Source of the DNA: Lineus longissimus
Lineage: Eukaryota; Nemertea; Pilidiophora; Heteronemertea; Lineidae
NCBI RefSeq assembly: GCF_910592395.1
Contig: NC_088324.1
Span: 2,976,001-3,040,000 of the forward strand
Reading direction: 5' to 3'
DNA: 64,000 nucleotides
The translations under genes were made by a program, and so were the position numbers. Below are positions 30,796-42,600 of this stretch, piece by piece; position 1 is the first letter of the stretch; each line of letters begins with the position of its first letter. The notes below the pieces were generated by a model. The model was not told the DNA's origin, made no database searches, and was given only the letters and a program-made list of their open reading frames with translations.

Positions 30796-32160
30796 GTAAC
30801 AATGAACGGGCGTATGACTTGTTGTAAGTTGAAAGGGCAGAATTTGTTTTTGTTTTCAGGAAAAATTCCAAAACAATTCCTGTTTTACAGAATTGGCATA
30901 GATGAGATGCGATGATATAACTCACCAGTTGCTTGTTAACGGCCGACATGATAATGATTAAGTAAAGAACCATGCCTCAATTGTGCACTTAATACTTTGC
31001 GTGAGGTTACAAGACCTGTCCCACCCATCATTCATTCAAATGAGTTTGACCTCTTCCATCATGCAGTGTTTTACACCGTGTCAACACTCATATTGAACTT
31101 TCAGCGGTATTGCCTCCGTAGCCTTCGCCCATACCACTGAAGAAATTCATGTCATATTTCTGTATAACGTCCGCCTCGGTTGGCAGTGCACCTCACCCGA
31201 ATTTATCTGATTCGGCCGTATACAGTGTATATTATTTGTATACGATATCCAATGCAGCTTAACGGGGAGGTAGTGCCTATAAATAGCCCAGATGGCAGCA
31301 CTGTAGCCACAGAGCAGGAAAATCACACACAATCAAATATATCTAATATCATTCCCATCTAATATAAACGAGCTTGGTACAAGAACACCAAGAATATCAT
31401 AGCTTTCCACTAACGATATTGGAAAAGTGAAAACTGCATGTTTTAGGCTAAAATTGAGATTTCTTTGTACAAATTGACAATCCCATGATGCACTGGGCTG
31501 AAACGACCGGTTCATTACCTCCTCTTTAAGGTGGTGTATACCTCACTTTCCATGAACACTGCGCTGCTAATATTACTTTGATTTCAAAATAAGTTCACGG
31601 GGTTTGCCCTTTTAATCTTCTCTGAACTAAATTCTAATTTTTTTTGACCGAGAAACAAAAACGCTACACTAGCCGAGATATCAAACCCCTGCACAAGCGA
31701 TAGCGATAATCATTGGCATTACACCTAATACTTGTTATCGTAGTGTGTGCAGCGATGTCGTTTATTGGTGCATAATAGCCGACCAACTTCAGTTGGAAAT
31801 AGATTGCAAAATAGAGAGATACATGCAGTAGGCCTACCCTTCGTCAACGTATGGACATGTATTGTCTGGGGTAGGTGATAAAGCTTGGAATCAGTGAAAC
31901 CTTGGAACCAGTGATAAACCTTGGAATCAGTCCTAAAAATGCATAAAAACATGAAATAATGCCATTTGAACCTAAGGTGGTTACGAATCAATATTTGGAG
32001 CTTATTTTTACATGATCAGATCGGAATTTGACGGTAGTTTAGAAATCAGTCGCATATCCGATTCAATAATCCATATTTTAAAACAACCCAGTCATACCTC
32101 GCCTCCAGTGTACATTACTGATCTCCCAAATATGGGCATGCACGTCACGACACGCCCACC
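30796..32160. other. Non-coding, no recognised gene
   Basis: TTAAGGTGGTGTATACCTC at about 31528 resembles the end of the TTAA elements found further right, but no partner end is seen. Otherwise nothing is supported. Confidence 0.35.
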
Positions 32161-32164
32161 ACAT

Positions 32165-32428
32165 ACCCATAATATAATATATAATAATATAATGAGTCTT
32201 TTTATATAGCGCAATTCCGTGACACTATAGTTCTCGCTCAAAGCGCTTTGGGATATCATATTATTACCCCGGTCTCCACAGAAATCAATCAGGGGTTTCA
32301 AGGAGCAACCAGAAGGTGCTCACTTGAACTCGACCAGTAGGGGAACTAAGCAGTGACTCGGCCGGGAGTCGAACCCACGACCTCCTGATCATGAGGCCGA
32401 CTCTCTTCCACTGCGCTACCGCTGCCCC
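32165..32428 (-). repeat. tRNA-derived SINE (minus strand)
   Basis: Read on the minus strand it starts GGGGGCAGCGGTAGCGCAGT (A box) at 32428. A B box GGTTCGACTCCC follows at about 32364-32375. It passes through an AAGCGCTTTG segment and ends in a TATAAAAAGACTCATTATAT-type tail with an ATATT repeat near 32165-32200. The body after the tRNA-like head rules out a tRNA gene. Confidence 0.8.
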
Positions 32429-35400
32429 CAATCAGCGCTCCGCTTACTACGCCACCACACGGGGCCTATTTGAACTACGGAGCGGTGTGATCATACAGGA
32501 TGATACAGAGACGATTGGCTACATCATGCAGTACCGGCTGGCACTTATCCGTAGAAAAGTAGATGAAAGTTTATTACCGAAGGTTTTAGCCGGGTTTGGA
32601 GATGAAAAATGTGAATAAATTCCTTCGCCGTGAGCGATTTCTTACATCTTCCAGTACGCATCGAGGGATGCAGAGATCTTTGTGACGTCACCAGTTCTAA
32701 GCGGTTTTTTTTATTCACGTGTGTGTTTGTCCTATGATCTCGTGCATCTAGTACCGAGCATAATACTTTATCGTCTATGGAATACAAAACAATCATAAAA
32801 ACTAATTTTTGCTTCCATTGAAGAGAAATAAAATATTTTAACGACCACAGCGCATTGCCAATTGATGACGTCATCCTCCACATTAAAAATGTTGGCTTCT
32901 GAACTAACTGGCAAATTGCTATCAATAAAGTCAGCTGGGACGAGACTGTCAGTTGGGAGGGTATAAATCGTGGAAGGAACGCACCCGATTTCCCGCGCTA
33001 TTTGCACAGTGATTCCATGGTTTACATTGAATATTACAAGGTTTATCAGTGTTTCCAAGGTTTCACTAATTCCATACTTTATCAACTACCATCAAGGCGT
33101 TGGTACCTTGAATAAGCGGAGAAGGTGCGAAACGCAGGCAAATGTTAGGTCGTCATCGCAGTTTACATTGAAGCGAGTCGCTTATATCACTTGACAAAAC
33201 CATCTACCTTAGTGGCAGTCAGTGCCGCCTAGCGGGAGGCCGGTACCTCATTGATTACAGCACACGGCTCGCTATCTGGAAACTGAAGTCCATTTCATAA
33301 GTTAAATCGAATTGTTAAGCTCATTAGTAGGAGCATAATTTGACGTCCGAACAAATGAGTTGGCGTTTCTGGGATCGGACCTTGATAACTATCACCCGTC
33401 TTTATTAGTTCCATAACGTTTCACAGAACCATGTCGTAAGGTTTCGATGATGGTGTTTGCCTCTGTCTACGGCGAAATATTAATCCCGCAATGTCTTCAA
33501 TATCGATCACTTTAAACCCGTATACCTGAATCTGTCACGATATGACAGAACGGACAGCGTTTCCAGGAAGGACATTTACAATACTTTACACTTTTAGTAA
33601 TGTTTTACCCTGTTTTCTACACTTGAGAACACTCGCAGTAATCAGTTGCGGTCTACCTAGTGGTTAAAGCGTATTTCGTGCGAGCAATGCAACGCCCCTC
33701 TCACACGTCCGTCCGGTGTCAGAGAAATGGGCGCATTAATACATCATACACGAGCCTTGCGTTGCATCATCAGAGCTAGCTGATGCAGCAAGTTGTATTT
33801 TGCTAGAGTGATAAGGGTGATCGAACTGACGATCGATACTCGTATCACTCAATATAGGCTACTAAATGTTTTATAATCAGCAACGCAATGAAAAACGGAT
33901 ACATGTACGCATTTCACCAATAACAAACGGTCTTTTGTAAAAGGTTTCGAATAACGTATTGAAAGCTATATGGTCTTATGCTCAAAAACAATGCTCAAGA
34001 CTGTGAAATAGTCAAGTCTTTAAATCATACTTGTATGCAAAAAACAAATACGTAGCCGAGTGCAATTTGAACGATTTCGTTTGACATTTAAGTCGTCGGT
34101 ACATTTATTTAAATAAGAACCTTTATCAATCCAAATCAAACAAGCCGTGAGTAAGATTGAGGAAAAATTTATTTTAAAGAGGCACGTACTTATCATCAAT
34201 CTATGATGTAATGGTTGATTACAAAGCTATTTCTGTCAAGCTGTCGGCGATTTTTCATCATCTTCGATTCATACTATCGCCACGAAATAATCGGTAAACA
34301 AGATACGTCACTCAGATATATTTGCAATACATCAACGTCGATGTAGCCTCGATCCCTGACCAGCGGGAGTGCAAAGTTTACATTGACTGCTGCATTATTC
34401 CAAAGATTAAACTTCCTTATTTTCATTTTGGCAGCAAAATAAATGTCGATACTTGCATTATTAATTGTTTTAGTTAAATTAGATCTTACGCATTTTGGTG
34501 AAGAGGGTTAGGTCTTTCTATGGTATTTTCTTTGGACCCTCTGTAACTTGCCTCTGGCGTTCACAGGAGTTCAGTGGAGTCCAGAATCAAACAAGTTTGA
34601 TATATGTCGGCCAATGAACTCAACGTTTAGTTGGTCACCAACTCCAAAGATCATCGATAGCACACTGGACGCTAACTCAGGCGTTCAAGCAAAAAAAACC
34701 CTCTCCTGTGCGACAGATTTGGCGTCCAGTGTGTGCTGCAAGCTTCAGGACCCTTTCCGTTCCATGTGAATAATTAATGAGATCATATTTTCTTAGCGCA
34801 TCTCGGAATTTCCTGCGCCCTGTGAAATTGCTTACTTCTATATGTCTGTTCGTTAGTTATACATAACATGTTGATTGCACTCATTTTTAAGTTGGAATAA
34901 AAACAAGTCAATCAATCATTGACCTTTCCTCCTTCATAGTTTTTCTTCCTTGTCGAAGAGTGGGTGACCTCCTTTTAAACATGGCAAAACATGGTAGGCC
35001 TAATTAAATGTAGGCCAGCACTACAGAAATAAAAAAATTGCCACGCAAAAATAATGATTTTGTTTCTGTACTACATTGCCACTAACTTGAATTGGACAAT
35101 ATTGCGGTATTCACCCTGGATTCTTTGAAGTCGGTCATCATTTGGCACAGCTTCCTCCTGGTCGATAATACTCTATCTAAACCTCTTGACGGTGATTGGC
35201 TCGTATTTTACAATGTTCATTTGAAAGTTTGTTGGAGGGTATGCCACTTCTCTTCGATAGAACATTGTTTGCGTTCACAATGTTCTAGGTGTAATCTTTT
35301 GAGTGTTTCCTCGTTTTGTTTTGGAACAGACAAAGATAGTTTGGCAAGTTTTCTGTGTTTCCCCCATTGAACAGTCGTGGTCTCTCTCTAGCTGTCTATT

Positions 35401-35455
35401 GTAAGGAAACACCGAAATGTAGGGAACAACCACAGATGTTACACCGGCAGAACTA
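32429..35455. other. Intergenic, no recognised gene
   Basis: Repeat-like words near 33640-33740 (ACCTAGTGGTTAAAGCG) recall a SINE head without a clear B box. A 33170-33250 stretch resembles 46480-46555 weakly. A hairpin is listed separately. No coding feature is defended. Confidence 0.35.
34659..34739. other. Stem-loop with ~14-bp arms
   Basis: AGCACACTGGACGC (near 34659) pairs with GCGTCCAGTGTGTGCT (near 34723), leaving a loop of about 50 bases. It could be a small foldback remnant or a hairpin RNA. No flanking processing signal can be judged from sequence. Confidence 0.35.
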
Positions 35456-35966
35456 CAGGGTGTATAAAAAAAAATATCCATCTTGAAAAATTACCCCCAA
35501 TTCCATATTTAATAATTTTTGGAAAAATTTCCAATTGATATTGTTAGGTAAGGGTCTCAGGCAGACCTGTACACAAATTCAGAATCGGCCGTACACAAAT
35601 GAATGAGCACGACCCTATTACGTAATCCAACTCAAAATCGGCTTGCGCAAGGAAGTGAGATTGTTTTGGCGAAGGGTTACTACAACGAATAGGATATTTT
35701 GGGGTAACCTCAGGGGTTATCCAGCATTCCTTTCCATGGCCTTTGATTTCATCTAAATTCTATCACTTCCTTGCGCAAGCCGATTTTGAGTTGGATTACG
35801 TAATATGGTCGTGCTCATTCATTTGTAAACGGCCGATTCCGAATTTTTGCACAGGTCTGCCTGAGACCCCTACCTAACAATATCCATTGGAAATTATTCC
35901 AAAAATTATTAAATGTGGAATTGGGGGTAATTTTTCAAGATGGATAGTTTTTTTTGATACACCCAG
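35456..35966. mobile_element. 511-bp foldback MITE, TA-flanked (Tc1/mariner-like)
   Basis: CAGGGTGTAT at 35456 mirrors ATACACCCAG ending at 35966, with TA on each side. The arms are about 200 bases, passing through TTACCCCCAATTCCA, GGTCTCAGGCAGACCTGTAC and CGGCTTGCGCAAGGAAGTGA segments, with a ~100-base centre. There is no ORF. TA target and CAGGGTGT-type end fit the Tc1/mariner group. Confidence 0.85.
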
Positions 35967-36099
35967 TAGTGGCATAATGTTTCGGATAGTTTGAAGAAGC
36001 GAAGCCTAGGAGTTTGCACATTTAAATGAAACACACCAACATCCCACCGTCTGGGTCTGACCGTCAGCTGGGCGCGATGGCTGGAATACCTTATCCGAG

Positions 36100-36347
36100 A
36101 TGACTATAAGAGAACTTCATTATCAAGTCAAACAACAGCCAAACATCTAAATTCATCGACTTGGCCTGGACTATTTCTTTACTGATAACAGGAGAGTTTC
36201 TCAATAAGTCTATCGCGTCATCAGCTTGAACAACTAAAGATAGCGTTTATCCGTCTGACATATACACATACAATATTGTTCTATTTCAAACAACGAACGA
36301 CGCAAAAGGACTCCGAGTAAAAGTAGAATACAGAACAGTTACAGCAA
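36100..36347 (+). promoter_or_regulatory. Probable 5' UTR exon and promoter region of the CCP/vWA gene
   Basis: A strong donor, CAA|GTAAGTA, ends an untranslated exon at 36347. The next exon begins after a TCATTCAG acceptor at 36538. The transcription start cannot be placed; 36100 is a guess. No TATA box is convincing. Confidence 0.45.
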
Positions 36348-36538
36348 GTAAGTACAAGTGCAATTGTTATCCAATCACTATATGATCATGCTACTAAGGG
36401 TACGGGTTTGATCGATCTGGCTTCTGATTTAAAACTTACATTAGGCCCTTCATCAGCCTTTGACCCCCCGTTCGTAACTTACAGCCTCATCTATCTATCA
36501 AGTATGAAATGCTTTTAAATCTTATCCTTTTCATTCAG

Positions 36539-36616
36539 TGTCGTCACATAAAGCATCGGGTGACATGTTTCTCGCCGTCACTGCTTTGTTAGCATTGACA
36601 GTAACCACTATCAAAG
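36539..36616 (+). CDS. Exon with start codon and signal peptide
   Basis: ATG at 36567 opens MFLAVTALLALTVTTIK, a typical short signal peptide, ending at a GTAAGA donor at 36617 in phase 1. Cleavage is expected at the exon junction, just before the first CCP Cys. So the product is secreted. Confidence 0.8.
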
Positions 36617-39600
36617 GTAAGATAATGTTGCTAAAGACGCAGTTTCAGAAATTTGTTTTTTTTTCAATTTAGTACCGCTTCTGTGAATTTTTGAACTAAA
36701 TAAAATGGTCCCTTTAATACGGCCGTAGCTAAAGGCACAGAACGCTCACAAACCTCTCAGTTGTACGTAACAGACTTTGGCAGATCTGCGGACTGAAACA
36801 GGACAACAGACTTGTGTTGCCCCCCCCCCCCCCGACCTGAACGTTAACTACAGTCAATAGAGACAATTGGAAGAGTTTTGTTTAGTTGACTGCGATAGTT
36901 GACACGGAACAACTGCCGGAATGATTCCCTGCTATCTCTCATGAATTAAAAAAAAAAATTGTTTTCCTTTAAACTGACTGCAAATACATATCACTGCTTT
37001 CATTGTTAAACACTGCAATTAAGAGAACATTGAGAAACACCGACACTAAACAAGTGTATCATTCCTTCACGATTATGGGGTGTGTGCGAATGCACAATCA
37101 TAATCATAATCTTCATCTCTTTCACCACTATGACTTCACCACTTTATATTTCTTCATTTGCAGCTGATTGTCATCAACCACTTCCACCCACAAATGGGTA
37201 CGTCACTTCACTTAGCGGAAGAATCCCCGCAGGACGTGTAGCCAGGATTATATGTAACCGTCATTACAAGTTCCACGGTACTAATGACTCAGTGAGAGAC
37301 ATCAGATGTTTGCCTAACGGGCAATGGGATACGTATCCACCATGTCAGGGTTAGTACTCTCATAAACATCGCCAGCACCTATCTTTTTTTTCTCATTTTT
37401 CGTTCATTCATAGTTACCTTTTTGTCCCTGGTATTATCAGTATGAAACTATTCCGCTGTTAACGCCCATTGTGTTCACAAACCAAAGGACAGCTTTGATA
37501 ACACATTTTATCCCCAACTTTGACCCTTTCTACGCTTTGATTTTCAGCGACAGTCACTTGTGACACACCACCATCGAAGGCAGGTGGTAGCTGGATACTG
37601 ACCGGCCGCGGCCCAGGTGACCAATACAGTGTTACCAGAGCAAGAGCAACATTTCGGTGTAACCCCGGACACTTCCTCGTTGATCCGAGAAATCACTCAG
37701 TTCCACAAGAACCTGTAGTGTACTGCGGGAATGACCTTCATTGGATCCGGCGCATTGATAATCCAGGATTCCGATGCTTGGGTAGGTTAAGTGAAGTTGT
37801 TTCTTTTCAATATCAACTAGAGTGCTGGAGAGAGAACCTTCAACTCGTATAGGGAGAAGTAGTAATGTCGCCTGCAGATCCTCTGAACATGCTGGAAGGA
37901 ATGCTGACGGTGGAAGATCTTGACATCAGCCGAGTCGCTATTCATCATCTGCAACCAAATTGTGCTTTAGTTATAGACTGTAGAGGCAGTACCAAACAAA
38001 GAAATAGGCAATGTACTCGTGACACAATTTTGAGTCAGAGCGAACTATTTCTTGCAATCTTATATCATTAGCAATTTCAGCAGTGGTAATTTGTTATTAG
38101 TAATAAGTCTATCCTTCATGCTAACTTGCAGCTTTGCGAGAGTGTTCGAAACATCCTCCCGCCAGTGGGACACTTGCAATGTATCCAATTGAAAGTGAGA
38201 AATTTGTACCTGGGACTAACGTTTGGTTCTTCTGCAAACCAGGCTACTTCTTCAGGAGAATAGAGACTAAAATGGATTATCATTACTACGATTATGTATC
38301 GTATGGGTATGAGATGCAGGACACACAAACCAAGGTCACCTATGAATATGATACTGACAACAGAAGCCTTGAGTGCATGGGTCCACATTGGAGTGGTCCC
38401 ATGCCCACCTGCATTGGTAAGCCATGTTTTATCAGCAGATTGCACGGGGAGTACAGGTAGAAGCCAAATGACTGCTTCCTTCTATCTCTCAGTACATCGC
38501 GAATATTCTTGCTTTTATGAGAAACAATTCTATCACTTGGATTTTATTTTTATTTTTATCATATAACATCTGCTTTTTATTTCTATCACACCAGATCCAT
38601 TTCAATAAATTTTCATAATCTTCGCACAAAATCATCAGTCGGACATCATCGTCTGTTAGGCTTTAGATGTTGGATTGGAGGGGGGGGGGGGGGGTTTTGG
38701 GTGATCATCTTAGTGTTGGATACTTTAATTAGACGCATGGCCTTATTTAGTAATTATAAATATTGTCATGTCTGCCTAACAACTGCAGGTCCCAGGTTCG
38801 ATCCCAGGCCATCCGGGTTCGAAAACCCAGGCTCTTTACAGCATGGGACAGCAAGCCGTTTGTTTTTATGCGGAGTTAATTAAATAACTAGTCGAGTAGC
38901 CCTTCTACTATACGCCCAGGCCAACGGGCTAACGCCTTTGCCCATAACTGATAACCATAACCCAGAAGTATTAGGGTAGCAGGAAGGGTTGGGCGTTTGT
39001 GGTTTCTGAGTCTGAGGGGGTTGGTGTCTGTTGACTGTGCTTTAAGAGAGACTAGGCATGGCGCCAGTCTCTCTTAAAGCACAGTCAACAGGCATTTGGT
39101 CTCAGTATTTGGGTTTTGATTGCCATGACTGTACCCCTGTAAAAGTCAGAGGAGGAGAAGTTTGGAATGATGAAAGCATTGAAGAAGAAGAAATGTTATT
39201 ATATACTGAGGAAAGCAAAATTTATTATGAGAGTAGAAGGCAGTGTCCTGACTTGATTATTTTGAAAATGGCAGTCTGAACACAATAAAAGGTGGAACAT
39301 GGCATTTTATCGACTTTGAAGTGTTCCGCAGTTAAAGGGAGACTATAGGCAGCAGCTAGGTAGGCAAGATAAAGTCATACAAATTTGCCAATAGGGGTCA
39401 GTCATATCTCTAGGCATGGCGCCAGTCTCTCTTAAAGCACAGTCAACAGGCATTTGGTCTTAGTATTTGGGTACAGAATCAAGGCAGAATCAAGGCAGCT
39501 CAGAGAGCACTGATTGAACGATGCTGTGGACAAGTCCAAGGATACTGCATCAGTCACGACCAACTTCTCATCAGAAAGCGTCACCACCAGCATATTCAAT

Positions 39601-42600
39601 GTTCAGTTCCAACCTGTACCAGTCCAATGCACGCCTGTCATGGTCAGCAGTGGTCAGCTTAGCGCGATATGGAACATTCTTCCGAAACTCAAGCGAGGGA
39701 AGTCTGCTCATTAGCCTATCTCGCGCACTGCTCCTTCTTGTCAAACATCGTAGTGAAATCGTGGTACAGTGGGGCGTCCTCGAGGATTGCAGCTGGTCGG
39801 ACAGACGTGAGGTGGAATGTGGGCGGCTGCACTTCTTCGTTGATGTGCGATGGCAGATAGCACAGTTGTTGCGTTGCATGACAACTGAAAGTGAATGTGA
39901 TATCATAGAACTGAGGCGTTTGCAATGAGACTATAGGTGAAGTAGAAGCAAGGAGTGAAATGGGCCATCTTCCAGTGACTAATATACAGAGTAAGGGCAC
40001 TGGGTGTTGTTAGATTCAGCATTGAATGTATTCCTCGTACAAGCGTGAATAGTGTGGATATACAGTGAGAGGTGAGAGACCCCTATTGACTACTTCTTGT
40101 AACTTTATCTTGGATATTATATTAGTATTGAACTTCTAGCCATGGATTATGAAGAAATTGAAGTTGTAGGCATGGAATATGAAAAATTATTCAACGTTGA
40201 AAGACATTATTCCATGAGGCTTTGCCGTGATCGCAAAGGACGCGACGCGATTGGTTCACATGCTAATGAGGTATGATAATGATAATTACCTCTATAAATG
40301 CTACTTGGATAGCGACTGTGTCGTTGATTGCAACAGTGGTCTATGTCAATGTGTGCCTGTAATGTCAATGAAGTATGATGAGGTGATGACGATAGTGCAA
40401 TTATTAAATATTGGCAAGAGATCATACTACAACATAGGTCTTGTTTTTGACAGATGACTGTGCGACATTCCAATTGGGTCTTGTTAGAGTCAGCGCTGCA
40501 TGTATTCCTTGTACAAGCTTGAATAGTTGTGACGGACTTTGAGGGGTGAGAGACCCCTATCGGCTACTTCGGCTAACTTTATCTTGCCTACCTAGCTGCT
40601 AGCAATAGTGCCCCTTTATCAAGACTGAAACCCACTGTGCGGGGCTAAGAAATTACCTTTATAATCCTAGTTTGATAACCACTGTGTAGATGATTTGAAG
40701 AGTGCTCTGTGGATGTGTGCCTGTAATGTCAATGAAAGTATGATGAGGTGATGACGATAGTGGAATGACAAAATATTGGAAAGAGATCTATTCCTAGAAG
40801 AACATATGTCCTGTTTTGACTAGGTGGCGCATTTTAGAATCAGCAGTGAGCACTGTGTGTAACATGGTGGAGGCAGCGGAGATAATAACTGTGTCGAAAG
40901 TATTGTTATAGGGCCTTCCCTAGGCCCATGGGGTTAAATTTACAATCCACGATTGAAAAGACGTAGTTTGATCGCATTCAACTATAAATCCATTGAACAG
41001 TTGTGTTCCTTGGCTTTAGTCAACCGATGACCTTTTGTTGGGCCATGATCGGGGATTGTAAACTGTAAATGTATTATGGACTGGGAGACGGGGGAAACAC
41101 AAGTGAAATAGACCAAAACAAGTGATTTTGGGGCTTTGGTTTAGATGCATGCCCCACATGCGCCATGCGGGATTATACGGTTCATGTGAACTTGTTGACA
41201 TCTACATGATCTAGTGCCGTTATTGGTCATGGTACATGGTAGGCCTAATCATCATGGCAATATGTTTCAGGAAAAGCTCGGAGTAAAATGAACTGCCAAT
41301 GAATAATGATGTTGTTCATGTTTACCATGTTTACTAGTACATAGCCATAGGGTATGCACTGGCCAGTGCACTTTCTGCACGTCGTCATGGTCATGTACGT
41401 GATACCTTGCATATTTTGTTTTTTGAATGCGCATGCTTTTTGGGCAAAATCACTTGTACCAACACTAATGAATAATGTCTTCTAATCCCTATGACTCCAT
41501 ACACAGTGAGGGCATTGTCCCATTCTCATCAAATGGTAACTTATTGTACCGTATTAGGGTGGAAGTTGGGGAGCAGATACCTACCACTGCACGCCTGTCA
41601 TAATCAGCAGTGATGAGCTTAGCGCGATATGGAACATTCTTCAGAAACTCAAGCGAGGGAAGTCTGCTCATTAGCATATCTCGCGCACTGCTCCTTATTG
41701 TCAAACATCGTAGTGAAATCGTAATGGAAAACGTCTGGCTTTGCGCCAGACGTTGAGACTAATAAGTGAAGAACTAGCAGGTAAAGAAATTCTACTTGCG
41801 CGAGACTGCTCTGATAAAATTATCATTGCAGAGACTACGGTGACGTACACATATATTTTTTACAATCAAAAATGCCCTCAAAAGACGACATGGAATGATT
41901 ATTTTATTGATATTTCCTACTAAATACCTTCCAATTATCACTTTATACAAATAGATCGGCGTTAGGTCGCATGCTTTTCTTTCCTGGTGACACTATAAAG
42001 CAAAATAGTTGCAACCCCGTAAATGCGCTATAAGTCCAATAATAAGTGACGGTGACCCGTTATAAATGTTTCGCCAGCTTCGCTTTTTTGCCGCTACGCG
42101 GCGCGTTGGGCCCTTGCGTCAAGTTCCATTTCAGCAACCTGCCACATCGGAACACGCTGGGCCATTGCCATATTCATTCAAATCTTTAGCCTCACAGGAG
42201 GGAATGAGTACCGATGTACGAGTTGATTCAACCTCACCTCAATGTGCATTTAAGACATTTTTACTTTTTATGAGACAAGACCACAATTGATTTTTTAAGC
42301 CTTTTAGCAGTTAAATTGTCAATGTTTGACCGCGACGCATCAAAGAACGCGTGGTGTTGTGAAACTGAAATTTAGATTATGTTATTCCGAACAGTCGGGC
42401 AAGTGAATGGTGAAAAATAAAATGGTGATTGACCACGGGAATTTTTTGATAATCGACAAATTAGACAGACTTTGATATTTCCACTCTTTTCAGCCAACTG
42501 GCAGAAAAAACTCAAAACACGCCCCCTATTACCCAATTAGCAAAATTCGAAATTAATTGTTTCATCAAATAATTTCTTTATATCTGTAGACTTGCCACAG

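Noticed and set aside
31528-31550. Left end of another TTAA element (TTAAGGTGGTGTATACC)
   Set aside because: No matching inverted end was found downstream; too short alone.
32352-32430. tRNA gene on the minus strand
   Set aside because: A and B boxes are present, but a long non-tRNA body with an A/T repeat tail follows, so it is a SINE head.
39521-39928. Open frames in repeat copies B and C as host genes
   Set aside because: They repeat in a family with several copies, lack domains and differ by indels between copies.
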